From Tubulanus polymorphus (Eukaryota > Nemertea > Palaeonemertea > Tubulaniformes > Tubulanidae): a DNA stretch of 64,000 nt. Where the stretch lies: NCBI RefSeq assembly GCF_964204645.1, contig NC_134033.1, forward strand, positions 15,874,155 through 15,938,154, read 5' to 3'. Position numbers and translations under genes: made by a program. The notes below the pieces were generated by a model. The model was given only the letters and a program-made list of their open reading frames with translations. It was not told the origin of the DNA and did no database searches. This document shows, one piece after another, positions 32,371 to 45,128 of the stretch; within the stretch, counting starts at the first letter, position 1, and each line of letters opens with the position of its first letter.

Positions 32371-34669
32371 AATTAAACGTACAACAGACTTGACGGTAGA
32401 CTAAATGTCGTTCTTCTCCAAAGAATTCCGCAATTTATTTTCTAACGGTTTTGGTATTCTGCCTTGTTGCCACTTTGTGATAATGGAGTTTAGAACGTAA
32501 AGTTTTCCTCAATTTGGGATTTTTGATTATCTATATCGCGTCCTTGACCTTTATATGAAACTAAAACTCGATCCGACATCAGCTCCAGCGAACGAACGTC
32601 GACAGTTTTCCATTAAGTTGCTTCCAGATAGAAACTTATTTAAAAGTGCCTGCAGATCGCATTACGACCGATATGATGTAAATTGTAATGATTCAATTAT
32701 TTTTGAACGCCTGGTTTTAATGCACCGTCCTTCGCGTGTGTTCGTTTTCCGTCGCCGTTCGCTTGGCGTCGAGTTCTTTTTTTTTGACGAAATGTATTCC
32801 CTTCTCGCGGAGGTTTCGTGTGATCGCGACGAATCTTAATTAAAATCTGAAACGATGTGGAAAGATAACATTTCAGAAAGGATTGGCTGACAAAAAGGGA
32901 TATCCGTAAATACATTTTTATATAGACCTGATTATCCCGAGGGTGAGACCTGTCTAATCGGAAATTACCATTCCGTTTTCGACGCGAGATGTATAATTAC
33001 GGATATTTTTGCGTGGTATTAAAATTGACATATTGTCATTATTCATTTCATAACGTATTCGTTTGCTGTAACAAATTTCAGGTTGCTAGGAACACACACG
33101 AGTGGAGCTAATTGAGTTGTTTTTGGTGATATTTTTGATACAATTACCATCGGGCATTTATCGTTTCACTTGAAAATGGCTGTCAGAAAACTTTTCAAAT
33201 AATCCTTATTTTCAGTTAATCCGTATGGATTTTACCAGGTCCCGCAATCTCTTTTGTGAAAATGGATTCTGTTATCAATTTAAATCTACACTCACCTTTG
33301 TTTGTGACAAGCAGTTTCGCAAGCAATTTTGCTATCTTCCTCCAAAAACTTTTTTTCGGATTTTATCTCTGTTTTTTAATAGTACCTTTTTCTATCTTGC
33401 CCGTAAAACTTTCGAATCTCGCGGCTGCGCAAGCCGATCAGCTACTGTCGAATCGAGCACTCCACGTATCCAGACCGGGTACATCCGAGTAATCAACCTC
33501 CCTCCCTCCCTCGTCAAAACAAATCTTAACATCCATCATCTGGTTACCATGGAGACCAGAAATGAGAACTGCGGTTATGGTTTTTATCTGTATATAATTG
33601 GAGAAGTTAAAAATCCCGTTTATATATCATCGCACGATTGCGCTTTTAAGAAGGTTTGCAAAACCCGGCGCAGCACCCGACCCCCGCTGTGAGCGCGTTA
33701 GCGCGTCATTTACAGGCAGCCGCTAATGACCCGGTAATCGGCGAATGAAACTACTCAGAAATAACACCTATCCTTACGAGATGACATCTCCATTTATTCG
33801 GTTATAAGTCGAGAACGCAACCGCGGCGTCGTCTCCTTTCACGGTCACGGCCGTGAGGCAACTGTATATACAGATTCAAAAGTTTAAAACCAAGAATTCA
33901 TTCAACCAAAAGTTGAAATCACACGACATTTCGAACTGTCCCGTCACCGATGATGATTCCTCTAGTGAGATGTCAAAATGCCGTATGCCATTCAAATTTT
34001 TGGTTGAATGAATTCTATATTTCAACCACACTTATTTCGATAATGGTTGTTAGTTGGAAAACACATTCGCTGTTTCGGATCTTTCAGCTTTTTCCCCATT
34101 TCTGGTTTGATGACACTCTAGTGTGTGCTAATTAAACCAGTAAAAACACGTCTGTTTTAAATCGATACTTGCGTTTTGCTGTTGAGAGGTCGTTCAGATA
34201 TTCGAGTTGAGAGGAGTTCGAAAGTACTTTTATTACAAAAAATAGTTCGAGCTGAACGCGATTATTCGAGTGAATTTAAAAAAGCATGGTTTAAAACATT
34301 AGGAGACGGATAACAGATTTCAACATATGCCGAGTTGAGAAGATTTTTGACTTGATCGGATCCGAGTTGAGAGGAGTCTTCTGTATTCATTATGTACATG
34401 TACATGTATGTTAAATGTGTGTTTGTATATCTGTATGCATGTGTAATGGGTGTATGTCAGCATGTATATCAAATAAATCAAATAATTTATAACAACTTTG
34501 ACGTGGATATTCCTGCTGAGGTTCTTCAGGGAAAATGGGAGGTAGGGGGTTTTTGGTTAGTGGATTCCCGCGAGTAATTCACAACACAAACAGAAACGAC
34601 AGCAACGACACAAGCACCAGCAGCAGCAGCAGCTGCTCAGCACCAGCGGATCAAAAAGCGTGGAAGTTA
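32371..34669. other. intergenic region, no gene recognised
   Basis: AT-rich, mostly single-copy DNA between the GPCR start and the putative 3' end of the long glycine-rich gene. Short open frames (for example 33225-33692) show no recognisable domain. Contains an AGC run near 34613-34635. Confidence 0.5.
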
Positions 34670-34693
34670 AGATCAACAAACGATGATTTTCCT

Positions 34694-34699
34694 TTTATT
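34694..34699 (-). terminator. candidate polyadenylation signal of the long glycine-rich gene
   Basis: Minus-strand AATAAA. A strong donor (GTAAGT, minus strand, 35388-35383) follows the stop codon by only three bases, and a good acceptor (TTTGTTTCAG ending at 34775) lies 600 bp on. This suggests a 3'UTR intron and a last non-coding exon of about 34774-34670 carrying the signal. Confidence 0.45.
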
Positions 34700-35391
34700 C
34701 AAGCATCACATTCAGTTTCTTACAAAGCAGTTCGATAAACGATGAGAGAAGACAGGCGCACCGGGTTTTGTTACCTGAAACAAATAGAACAGAAATCAGA
34801 AATGTATTCAGATCCACCTTTTTGTCTCAATTCAATTCAATACTTAATTTCACGGATAAGCGGAACAATAAGAACAGAGGAGATTTAAAGAAAAGAAAAA
34901 AAAACAAATTTACAAATATTGTCTCGCTAGGTGGCGCTATGTGAAGTCAGTCTCGCGCCACGAATGTAATCACGCGGGAAAGCAGTCCGCTTGGTGTTAT
35001 TAGAATGTGGCCGATTCTGAATTTTTGTTTGACTTTATTATGTGTTTTCGTAGTTGACTGACTTACGAACGAGCATGATAGACTTGAAGTTACACCATCT
35101 AGCGGAATAGTGCAGTTCATCGATTGCCCTATATCTATGAATGTCTACTCTACGAAAATTCTACGTGACTTCAAACTTCCTGACGTTTTCGTAATGGATA
35201 GTTGATTATGGGGAAAAACGATCACCGGAATTTAGTAAGCGATTAGCGTCACCGAATACACCATCAATTACTTAGTTTTTTGTAAACTTTCTAATTTTGA
35301 TTGTAAGATTTCGTACGTCAGTAAACTGTACTTTAGACGCTATAAATGACAAATAATCTTGATGTGACAAATGAATTGATTAACTTACATT

Positions 35392-38300
35392 TTAATGAAA
35401 GTCTTCGTGAACTTCGTGTTTATCTTCGTGCGTATCTGTATGTAAATCTTCGTATATTTCATTCAATCCGTCGCCGTGTACGACTTCACCGACATCTTCG
35501 TGTACCTCGTGCGCATCCTCGTGAACTTCGGGAATGTTCGGTTTGACCGGGTGCACCTCTTCGTGAACCTCCTGATGATCCTCGTGCGAGTCTGAATGCA
35601 CGTCGTTGTGTATCTCATCGAGTCCGTCGCCGTGCACAATTTCGTGCTTGTCCTCGAATACCTCGTCTACATCCTGATGTACCTCTGGATGCTCCTTCGA
35701 GGGTTCTATCACGACCTCGACTCCTTCCCCAGTGTGCGGTGGTTCTTCTATCACAACAACGACTCCTTCCTCCGTGTGCGGTGGTTCTTCTATCACAACC
35801 ACGACTCCTTCCTCAGTGTGCGGTGGTTCTTCTATCACAACCACAACTCCTTCCTCCGTGTGCGTTGGTTCATCAACAATGATGTAATCTTCAGTAATGA
35901 CGTCACTGCGCCCGATTGCCGGCATATATTCGTCGATGATATGATCATCTCCTTCATCCATCAAAACGGGACCGTGTTTACAACCTTTATGTCCAACAGG
36001 ACCATATCCTCCTCCAGCACCTCCAACCCCATAAACTGCTCCTCCTGTTATATAACTTTTTCCATATGCACCTTCAGAACCTGCATACGCTCCACCTCCG
36101 GCACCTCCTCCATACGCACCTGCTTCTCCGGCACCTCCTCCGTATGCACCACCTCCTCCAGCGCCTAATCCGTACGCACCACCTCCAGCACTTCCTCCAT
36201 ACCCACTTGCAGCACCTGAGCCGTAATTATCTGCTGGACCTCTTCCAGTTCCATATCCACTTATTCTATCTCCTTTGTAACTACTACCCCCGCCAGAACC
36301 TGCACCATAATCTCCAACACCTCCATACGCACCACCTCCTCCAGCATTACCTCCATAGGTAGCACCTCCTGTAGCACCTCCTCCATATGCACCTCCTCCA
36401 GCATTACCTCCATACGCACCACCTCCTCCAACATTTCCTCCATAGGCAGCACCTCCTCCTGCACCTTCTCCATAGGCACCACGTCCAGAATTTCCTCCAT
36501 ACAAAACACCTCCTCCAGCATTTCCATACGCACCATCTCCTCCAGCACCTCCTTTATAGGCACCGCCTCCTCCATAAGCAGCACCTCCTCCAGCACCTCC
36601 TCCATAGGCACCACCTCCTCCAACATTTCCTCCATAGGCACCACCTCCTCCATAAGCACCTCCTCCAGCACCTCCTCCATAGGCACCACCTCCAGAATTA
36701 CCTCCATACGTACCAGCTCCTCCAGCATTACCTTCATACACTCCTCCTCCTCCAGCACCTCCTTTATAGGCACCACCTCCTCCATACAAACCACCTCCAG
36801 CACCTCCTCCGTAAGCACCACCTCCTCTTGCGCCATATCCACCTCCCGAATTACCTCCGTGGCCACCTCCAAATCCGCCTCCATGACCACCTCCAACTCC
36901 GCCTCCGTGGCCACCTCCAACTCCGCCTCCGTGGCCACCTCCAAATCCGCCTCCATGACCACCTCCAACTCCACCTCCATGGCCTCCTCCAAATCCGCCT
37001 CCAACTCCGCCTCCGTGGCCACCTCCATGACCACCTCCAACTCCACCTCCGTGGCCACCTCCAAATCCGCCTCCATGACCACCTCCAACTCCACCTCCAT
37101 GGCCTCCTCCAAATCCGCCTCCAACTCCGCCTCCGTGGCCTCCTCCATGACCACCTCCAAATCCGCCTCCATGGCCACCTCCAAATCCGCCTCCATGGCC
37201 ACCTCCAACTCCGCCTCCATGACCACCTCTTACTCCGCCTCCATGCCCACCTCCAACTCCGCCTCCATGACCACCTCCAACTCCACCTCCGTGGCCACCT
37301 CCAAATCCGCCTCCATGCCCACCTCCGTGGCCTCCTCCAAATCCGCTTCCATGGCCACCTCCAAATCCGCCTCCATGGCCACCTCCAAATCCGCCTCCAT
37401 GGCCACCTCCAACTCCGCCTCCATGCCCACCTCCAAATCCGCCTACATGGCCACCTCCAAATCCGCCTCCATGGCCACCTCCAACTCCGCCTCCATGCCC
37501 ACCTCCAAATCCGCCTCCATGGCCACCTCCAACTCCGCCTCCATGACCACCTCCGTAGCCTCCTCCAAATCCGCCTCCATGGCCACCTCCAAATCCGCCT
37601 CCATGACCACCTCCGTGGCCTCCTCCAAATCCGCTTCCATGGCCACCTCCAAATCCGCCTCCATGGCCACCTCCAACTCCGCCTCCGTGGCCACCTCCAA
37701 ATCCGCCTCCATGCCCACCTCCAAATCCGCCTCCATGACCACCTCCAACTCCACCTCCGTGGCCACCTCCAAATCCGCCTCCATGCCCACCTCCAAATCC
37801 GCCTCCATGACCACCTCCAAATCCGCCTCCATGCCCACCTCCGTGGCCTCCTCCAAATCCGCCTCCATGCCCACCTCCAGATCCACCTCCATGACCACCT
37901 CCAACTCCACCTCCATGGCCACCTCCAAATCCGCCTCCATGACCACCTCCAAATCCGCCTCCATGCCCACCTCCGTGGCCTCCTCCAAATCCGCCTCCAT
38001 GCCCACCTCCAGATCCACCTCCATGACCACCTCCAACTCCACCTCCATGGCCACCTCCAAATCCGCCTCCATGACCACCTCCAAATCCGCCTCCATGCCC
38101 ACCTCCGTGGCCTCCTCCAAATCCGCCTCCATGGCCACCTCCGTGGCCTCCTCCAAATCCGCCTCCATGCCCACCTCCAGATCCACCTCCATGGCCACCT
38201 CCAAATCCGCCTCCATGGCCACCTCCAAATCCGCCTCCATGGCCACCTACATGGTCACCTCCAAATTCGCCTCCATGACCACCTCCGACATCGTCCAATC

Positions 38301-39858
38301 CTCCGATATGATCTGGTCCTCCCATGTGATCTGGTCCTCCCATGTGGTCGAGTCCTCCCATGTGATCTGGTCCTCCCATGTGATCTGGTCCTCCCATATG
38401 ATCTGGTCCTCCCATGTGATCTGGTCCTCCCATGTGGTCGAGTCCTCCCATATGATCTGGTCCTCCCATGTGGTCTGGTCCTCCCATATGAGCTGTTCCT
38501 CCCATATGATCTGGTCCTCCCATGTGGTCGAATCCTCCCATATGATCTGGTCCTCCCATATGATCTGGTCCACCCATGTGGTCGAGTCCTCCCATATGAT
38601 CTGGTCCTCCCATGTGGTCGAGTCCTCCCATATGATCTGGTCCTCCCATGTGGTCGAGTCCTCTCATATGATCTGGTCCTCCCATGTGGTCGAGTCCTCC
38701 CATATGATCTGGTCCTCCCATATGATCTGGTCCTCCCATATGATCTGGTCCTCCTATATGACCTGGTCCTCCCATGTGGTCGAGTCCTCCCATATGATCT
38801 GGTCCTCCCATATGGTCTGGTCCTCTCATATGATCTGGTCCTCCCATATGATCTGGTCCTCCCATATGATCTGGTCCTCCCATGTGGTCGAGTCCTCTCA
38901 TATGATCTGGTCCTCCCATATGATCTGGTCCTCCCATGTGGTCGAGTCCTCTCATATGATCTGGTCCTCCCATATGATCTGGTCCTCCCATATGATCTGG
39001 TCCTCCCATGTGGTCTGGTCCTCCCATATGAGCTGGTCCTCCCATATGATCTGGTCCTCCCATGTGGTCGAATCCTCCCATATGATCTGGTCCTCCCATA
39101 TGATCTGGTCCACCCATGTGGTCGAGTCCTCCCATATGATCTGGTCCTCCCATATGATCTGGTCCTCCCATGTGGTCGAGTCCTCTCATATGATCTGGTC
39201 CTCCCATGTGGTCGAGTCCTCCCATATGATCTGGTCCTCCCATATGATCTGGTCCTCCTATATGACCTGGTCCTCCAATGGGGTCTAGTCCCCCGATATG
39301 CGGTCCACCGTGACCGTGAAGTCCTCCATGATCAAGTGGCCCACCAGGGCCGTGTGGTCCAGCAGGTCCGTGAGGTCCCTCAGGGCCATCAAAACCTCCT
39401 AGAGGTCCTCCTGGACCGTGTGGTCCTTCAGGACCGCGTGGTCTTCGAGGGCCTTTACGATCCCGTCGACCGAGAGGTCCTCCTGGACCGTGTGGTCTGC
39501 GAGGGCCTTTTGGTCCCCTGGGACCGAGAGATGCTCCAGGGCCGCGTGGTCTACCAAAAGGTCCTAAATAGAAAACAATATTTCAAGTCATTTTAGTGAA
39601 ATACATGTTGAATGATGTTCATTGAATACTCTTTGACAGTAATGTAATATGTTTATTTCTACAGCACGTTCCATAGGAAGGTGGCTGCATCCATTCTTGA
39701 TTCCCCCTATGACGTTGTCATTATAATCGTCATAAGGGGTTTAACGGATGGTGCCGTCTTTTTTGGATAGCTCTACCTACACGTATACTAACACCTATAT
39801 ACATACCCCCTGAACAAGCTACGAATCCTACAAACACCAGTAACACGAATATCTTCAT
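35392..39858 (-). CDS. secreted mosaic Gly/His-rich structural protein, 1407 aa
   Basis: Family not recognised. Exons 39858-39807 (52 nt) and 39563-35392 join in phase 1. Residues 1-16 ([16 protein letters not shown]) are a signal peptide. Then: interrupted collagen-like Gly-X-Y (about 18-100, [19 protein letters not shown]); about 50 copies of the hexapeptide GG(P/L)DHM (about 105-440); an octapeptide GGGHGGGF block (about 441-925); GGGAYGG(N/G)AG Tyr/Ala blocks (about 926-1205); then an acidic tail with four ~14-residue [14 protein letters not shown] units and a His/Glu/Asp-rich end ([12 protein letters not shown]). No Cys follows the signal region. Alternating His-rich, Tyr-rich and acidic blocks resemble metal-hardened or quinone-tanned extracellular materials (jaw, tube, byssus, shell matrix); that is inference. 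A paralogue lies at 45129-47462. A 5'UTR exon ends at 40116 and is spliced to 39861. Confidence 0.85.
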
Positions 39859-40202
39859 GATCTGATGAAATATTGAACATTGAATTTAGTTTTTTTTTTC
39901 ATGCGATATTGAGAGAACAATTCTGATAATTTGTAATTCCAGCCTCCATAAAACCCCAAATACATCAGTAATTACCGAACTGCATGAGACATCTGATAAA
40001 ATGAACTATTCACAGATGCTTTAGCTAAATGCAATGAACGCAGTACGGTTATTCGATGATGTCATTGGAGGATTTATGGAGGACGTCATCATTTTAGAGA
40101 GTTGATGAAACTTACCGGAGTTCTGTGAATGGTGCGCACTATTCGACGTAACTCCAATGAATTAAGGAAATTTTCTGTCAAACTGAACTATAAATAGCGG
40201 AA

Positions 40203-40210
40203 CTTATATG
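40203..40210 (-). promoter_or_regulatory. TATA box of the long glycine-rich gene
   Basis: Minus strand CATATAAG, followed by TTCCGCTATTTATAG, then a 5'UTR exon that ends with CACAGAACTCCG at 40116 before GTAAGT. The same TATAAGTTCCGCTAT and ACAGAACTCCG|GTAAGT are kept in the paralogue (47753-47764, 47674), which supports both as functional. Confidence 0.65.
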
Positions 40211-40496
40211 CTCACGTGTGTCAGACAAAAGTGGCTAAAAATCCATTCATTCTAGTCGGTAACATTTGTCGAGACGCCGGCGGCCCCCTCACCTGAGGTT
40301 CTGCTGTCCGACGGCTTATTTACTTTTGTCATAGATCGGTTTTGTTTTACAGTTTTGTTTTATCGTTTTTGCGCCTCTGCAATTCGGTAACGATAGAAAC
40401 TATTGACACGGGATTCCGTAACAGATGTCAGCAGACTATACACAACACGTCGCCTGCTTTCAGTTTAACACAGTTCCCGGTTTAGTTTAAAACTCT

Positions 40497-40606
40497 GGGT
40501 CCAGTTCCACAGTTCCGAGTTGAGATTTGACTTTGAGTTAAATCATTGAAAATGATCGAACTTTAACTCAGAGTTACCGCTAACTCACAACAGTGGAACC
40601 GGGTCC
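40497..40606. mobile_element. MITE with GGTCCAGTTCCACAG ends
   Basis: Ends GGGTCCAGTTCCACAGTT and ACAGTGGAACCGGGTCC are inverted; the interior is GAGTTAAATC / GAACTTTAACTC palindromic DNA. Related copies sit at 61462-61572, 61623-61700 and 61828-61905. Confidence 0.65.
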
Positions 40607-43398
40607 TGAAGAGTTAAAACCAAGTAGTTTCCAATATTTTCTTTAAATATATAGTCAGATTTCAACCGAGAATCTTGGATTCCCCACGACCATCGACCGA
40701 AGAAAAATGTGATTAGGTGGATCGAGAGATTTAGCTATAGGGATCACATCTTCATTTGGCTTTTTTGGCACTTTGATGTGTATCTATTGGTTTATGATTA
40801 TAGGCAGTGTTTTAAAGTTCACGAAAAATACTTGATGACTAATAGAACTTAATAAAATAGTCTACCTTATAAACAGTACATGTACGGTACTCTCATAATG
40901 GCGTACAGTGCTACTGTGGTAATCGAGGATTCCACGTGTGGCAGGCGAGGATCCGCCAGGTTCGCTAGTGGTCATCCGCGTTCGATATCTTCAATATTTC
41001 AATTAAATCTAAATGAACGTTTCTCTTAAATGAATCAATTATCTATGAAAACTATACCGATATCCGAGTAGAAAAATGAAAGTATTGTACATTTTGGGTG
41101 CTGTGATAGATGCGGGAGTCTGAAAATCTTTGGTAATGAACTGATTTTGACGACAGACGACCTATCACTCGTCACACCATCTGGTAATTTTGCGGGTTCC
41201 CCATTGCGTAAACTATGTATAAGTGGGTAGCTAAACTTAAACAACGAGTTATTGAATTTTTTTTCCATGTACGTCAATCCCGGATTTTTACGCAGGTATT
41301 TTTAGGGATCGGGTTCATTGGCAACTCCCCTGGATCCACCCCTGATGGTGTAAATCATGGGGCGGGGAGGGGGGTTGGTCAGATAGACTAAGAAATATAT
41401 CACAGGACAATATTTGATAATAATGACATATTTCACACTAGCACACCTGGTGGATCCCCGATTGCCAGTGTTAGTTCTCTTTTGCCTCAGCAGTTGACGT
41501 CTCCTCACAGAGCAACTCGAAGGAAAGGAAAATATGCCCAAAGAAGCCGAAAAGGAAAGCACCGAAAGCAAACCAGGGGCAGGGGAATAAGGTGACGAAA
41601 CTGGTGCCTCACTTGCCATTAATGTCGACTTGTTATCTCTTGCTCCACCCATTGTTCAAACACCCCTCCGCAAAAAGTCACAAGATTCTAAAATAACCAA
41701 TGAAATGCAAAATGATATATACATTTTAGATCTTACCTGTTAACAATCATACTTACATGAATACCGAGTACGTACATTCCTTAGCTTGAACTAATATCTT
41801 CCGAAATTGTACCCTCGAGTACAGCAAGGTCGATAACGCGCATTTTTAAATACGGCACTTGTTGTGTTGGATGCTTGGGTGTTTTTAAAATATGAATACC
41901 AGATGTAAGAATCAATAGGGAAGCAGTGTCTCGAGACACAGCTGTTCTATTGTGACAGTCATGTCAAGTCGCTACAAGGCCCACCACGCAAACAACTGAT
42001 AGATCAGTTATCGGCTGGTGGTTTTTTCAATTTTTCATTTCATAATTTCATTGAAACACTTTTATAGATAGAACCTGAAGGGACCATGGAACCACTGACT
42101 TCCTATGAGAAATGGGTCTATTTTTATACTAGCACAACTGGTGGATCCCCGCTCGCCAGTGGTTAATTCTCATTTGCCAGATCATGCAGTTGCTGTTCAT
42201 TTCCATGTTGTTGTTTTCTTTCTATTTTGACCATGGAACCACTGACTTCCAATGAGAAACGCATCTATTTTGACCATGGAACCACTGACTTTCAATAAAT
42301 CACGGGTTATATTGCCATTTCGACCATGGAGCTACATGCAGTTGTAGGTTAGATTCAAAATCTGCGTGCATCAAGCTGACATATTATCAGTGTTGTCTAA
42401 TCTATGAATGATAATCCCCAGTTCAGTGCCTAGCCTAACGAACCGCTTAAATACGTTTTCATGCAGTTTTGTCTTTACCGGTTCGAGGGGTATCTATCAG
42501 CTGTCTGCACTCTCTGTCTGGACGCTGCAGCCCCTCAGTCTGTTTACCCCGCGCCCACTCAATGTAGACCCGTCGTACTCTCAATCTGGACGAACCCTCT
42601 CACAGTACGTCATACTTTCAACGTCAAAATATCAAATCGGAAATGTCTCAATCTCCTGAACTATCAAAGAACTGTTGCATATCCCATTACTCTCCTCAAG
42701 ACTGTGGTTAGATTTAGTACATTTCAAAAATCCTAATAATCAGATGGTTTATTGGAATAGATCAGAATCCTCTTCAAAGTGATCGCAAAAATCAACAACC
42801 CAAAAACTCCAAAGTCGAATTGCAAAAAAAGTTGCATTAGCTTTATTTCTAACATGGTAACAATATTGAATACCTGAAAACATTGTAAACATTGGATTAT
42901 TAATAGTTATACAATTATATAATGAAAAAGCCGACGCAGATTTGGAAACCAGAGGCTTTTTTTCTTCCAAGCCATCATACTCAGCCATCCATGGAGCAAA
43001 TTCAACAAACAATAGCTCATTTGAAATAAAAACGTTGTACTTTCAACCTGGAATAAGATTAAGTCTATAAGAGATTTATCATCAATGAAACCAGGGACAA
43101 CTTAAGTTGGTAAATACTTTTTTTCTGGTACGGGCTGCGTGAACCATGTATATATGCGTCTCGCATAATTAATTCGAATTGTCAGCTAAGTCGAGTTAAA
43201 AGTTAACCCCCGTTCGTGAAACCGGGCCCTGGCACTCTAACATTCGCATCCGATTCAGATACATAGACTGGTGGCCGCTAAGCGACAACCAAACTGTCCG
43301 CCCAAGAAATCTTTGGAAATGTTAAGACGGCAATGTTTGTGTTGACTTTGGCGGGTAGTAAGCAAACCCAGGCCACGCATTTGTTAGCAAACAGTTTA

Positions 43399-43618
43399 GG
43401 TAAAAGTGTAGATCCGCACCTCTCGTGGTTGACGCAATCTGCTGAATGCCAGAATCCTGGCTAAAATCTTTCTACTCTCTAGTGAAGATATCTTAAAATT
43501 AGCCAATGCCCAATGGCAATGTACTGAATTGCTGATGACATTTTGAATCTGAAACAATGATATTTCATGTAATTGATTGAACTGTTTATGCGGAGAGGTG
43601 CGGATCTGCACTTTTACC
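43399..43618. mobile_element. 220-bp MITE with 26-bp inverted ends and 9-bp target duplication
   Basis: The left end GGTAAAAGTGTAGATCCGCA continues CCTCTC; the right end is its inverse with a single mismatch. The element is bracketed by AACAGTTTA on both sides (43390-43398 and 43619-43627). A 9-bp duplication suggests a Mutator-type origin; reading it as 8 bp would suggest hAT. It lies between the two segmental copies. Confidence 0.85.
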
Positions 43619-44121
43619 AACAGTTTATAATATTGTGTCCCAAAACGAGCCGTAGTTAAAGCGAAAAGTCGTATTGAGTCCGCAGCTACCGGTGGAAAAG
43701 TGCTCCGCCATATTGGAAAAGTCGGTTTGATGTCGTAAACCGTTCGCCGAACGGTTTACCGTAAACAAAGACGCCGGTTTATCAAAACCGGGTTGTAAAC
43801 CGGTATGAACAAAGACGATTTTCCTACAAACCGAAACGATGCAAACCGATTCTTCGAAAATGCGCCTTTGGATTCAGTGATGGGTAGGGTGAGGATTGCT
43901 CCGCAGCTGCCGGAGTTACTCCTCGCATCTATCAACATAAGTTCTTTGAAACGACAACGGAATTTAGGCAAAATATATTTGATATACATAGCGCACGTGT
44001 AGTTATATTTTGGTTGCGCTTATATTTGTCAAATTAGTTCGTTGTGACTCCACGCGTTAAAATGTCGTTGATGTCGCCATCATTCCGGGTTTATCCTAGG
44101 AGGCGCTGTATACGCGGCCTC

Positions 44122-44430
44122 CTACATTTCATTTTTGACTGTAAATTACTTACCGAATTCCGTGAAAGCTACCTAAATTCAAATACCTTTCGGAATCTCG
44201 ATGTTTTTAAAAATCCAACTTTTAAACTTGCTAAATTTATCAAATTTGGTCTAGATGTATATAGATCCCTCCGGTAGTGTGTGTAAATAGTATGTTGTAT
44301 ATAACGTTTGTTATGTTTCAAAGTGCTTTTATCTACTATTTTTGTAAATAATTGTAAATACTGTTTTTTCCTCCATATACCATGGAAATGGTTGGAGTGT
44401 AATAAATATTCGTATTCCTATTCGCATTCC
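44122..44430 (+). mobile_element. 5'-truncated LINE 3' end, second copy
   Basis: Reads LHFIFDCKLLTEFRESYLNS and on to DVYRSLR with stop at 44275-44277, then the same 3' region as the 11606-12148 element (TTTTCCTCCATATACCATGG, AATAAATATTCGTATTC) with a decayed ATTCGT-type tail. It shares the family but is shorter and more diverged. Confidence 0.8.
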
Positions 44431-45128
44431 AGTGTTTCGAAGGCTTTGTTTTACCTATTTGAGCGTCCATGAAGAAGCGATAGAAGATAATCATTGTAGT
44501 AATCAGCGACAATAAATTACCAAAACAAATCGTCTTTTCCAAATTTATTGCCGTCGTCATTTTTTTTATCTCCGTGTGTTTGATCCGTTTTGTGAAAGCA
44601 CGTGTACAGGCTGATTAACTTGGGCAGGACCCACAGGCCGCACCCTGCACATCATCGTATTAACAATCTATTGCCAATGACAAATAGCTGTGTCTTCGAT
44701 ATTGACAAATCTGTATTAGCGAATGACGTTAAAACAATTCTACCAGCGAAATTCATGTTAACTGAATATTTTGTTTTATTCTTAGCAAATATACAATTTC
44801 TATTGGGCGATTATAAATACTTTCGTTTTTTTATCATTGTGAAAACCGTGTAAAATACATGTATTTCTTTTTCAACTCAAAAAAAATATTTAAAAATCTT
44901 ATTCGATATATCATCATATGGGATATATAATTCAATATGTTATTTATGAAAATGACTAACAACCCGAACACAATTTCGTATAAACTCATAAAGATATGGG
45001 ATTCGAACTTATTACGACAAAATCCGAACCACGACGATATCCTTGTAATTAACAGACTGCGCCTGAATCGAACATACGGTGCATTGAACCGAATCGCTTC
45101 AGAGTGAACACACACGAGTGTTCTAGAT

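Larger units (their letters stand above)
39559..42870. repeat. segmental duplication, left copy
   Basis: Matches 47163-51480 in direct orientation. Anchors: first coding exon (39858 / 47462); TAGATCGGTTTTGTTT (40333 / 47900); CCTCCGCAAAAAGTCACAAG (41668 / 48943); GATAGATCAGTTA (41998 / 49311); GACCATGGAACC (42230 / 49398); GTCTCAATCTCCT (42644 / 51248). The coding exons at 35392 and 45129 extend the pair leftwards. Confidence 0.8.

Noticed and set aside
33225-33692. Plus-strand open frame of 155 codons
   Set aside because: No signal peptide, no domain, no splice context and unremarkable composition in AT-rich DNA; length alone is not convincing.
35392-39858. Classification of the long glycine-rich protein as a true fibrillar collagen
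   Set aside because: Gly-X-Y triplets cover fewer than 100 residues and are interrupted by non-Gly triplets (RPH, DRK, RPR); there is no C-propeptide domain.
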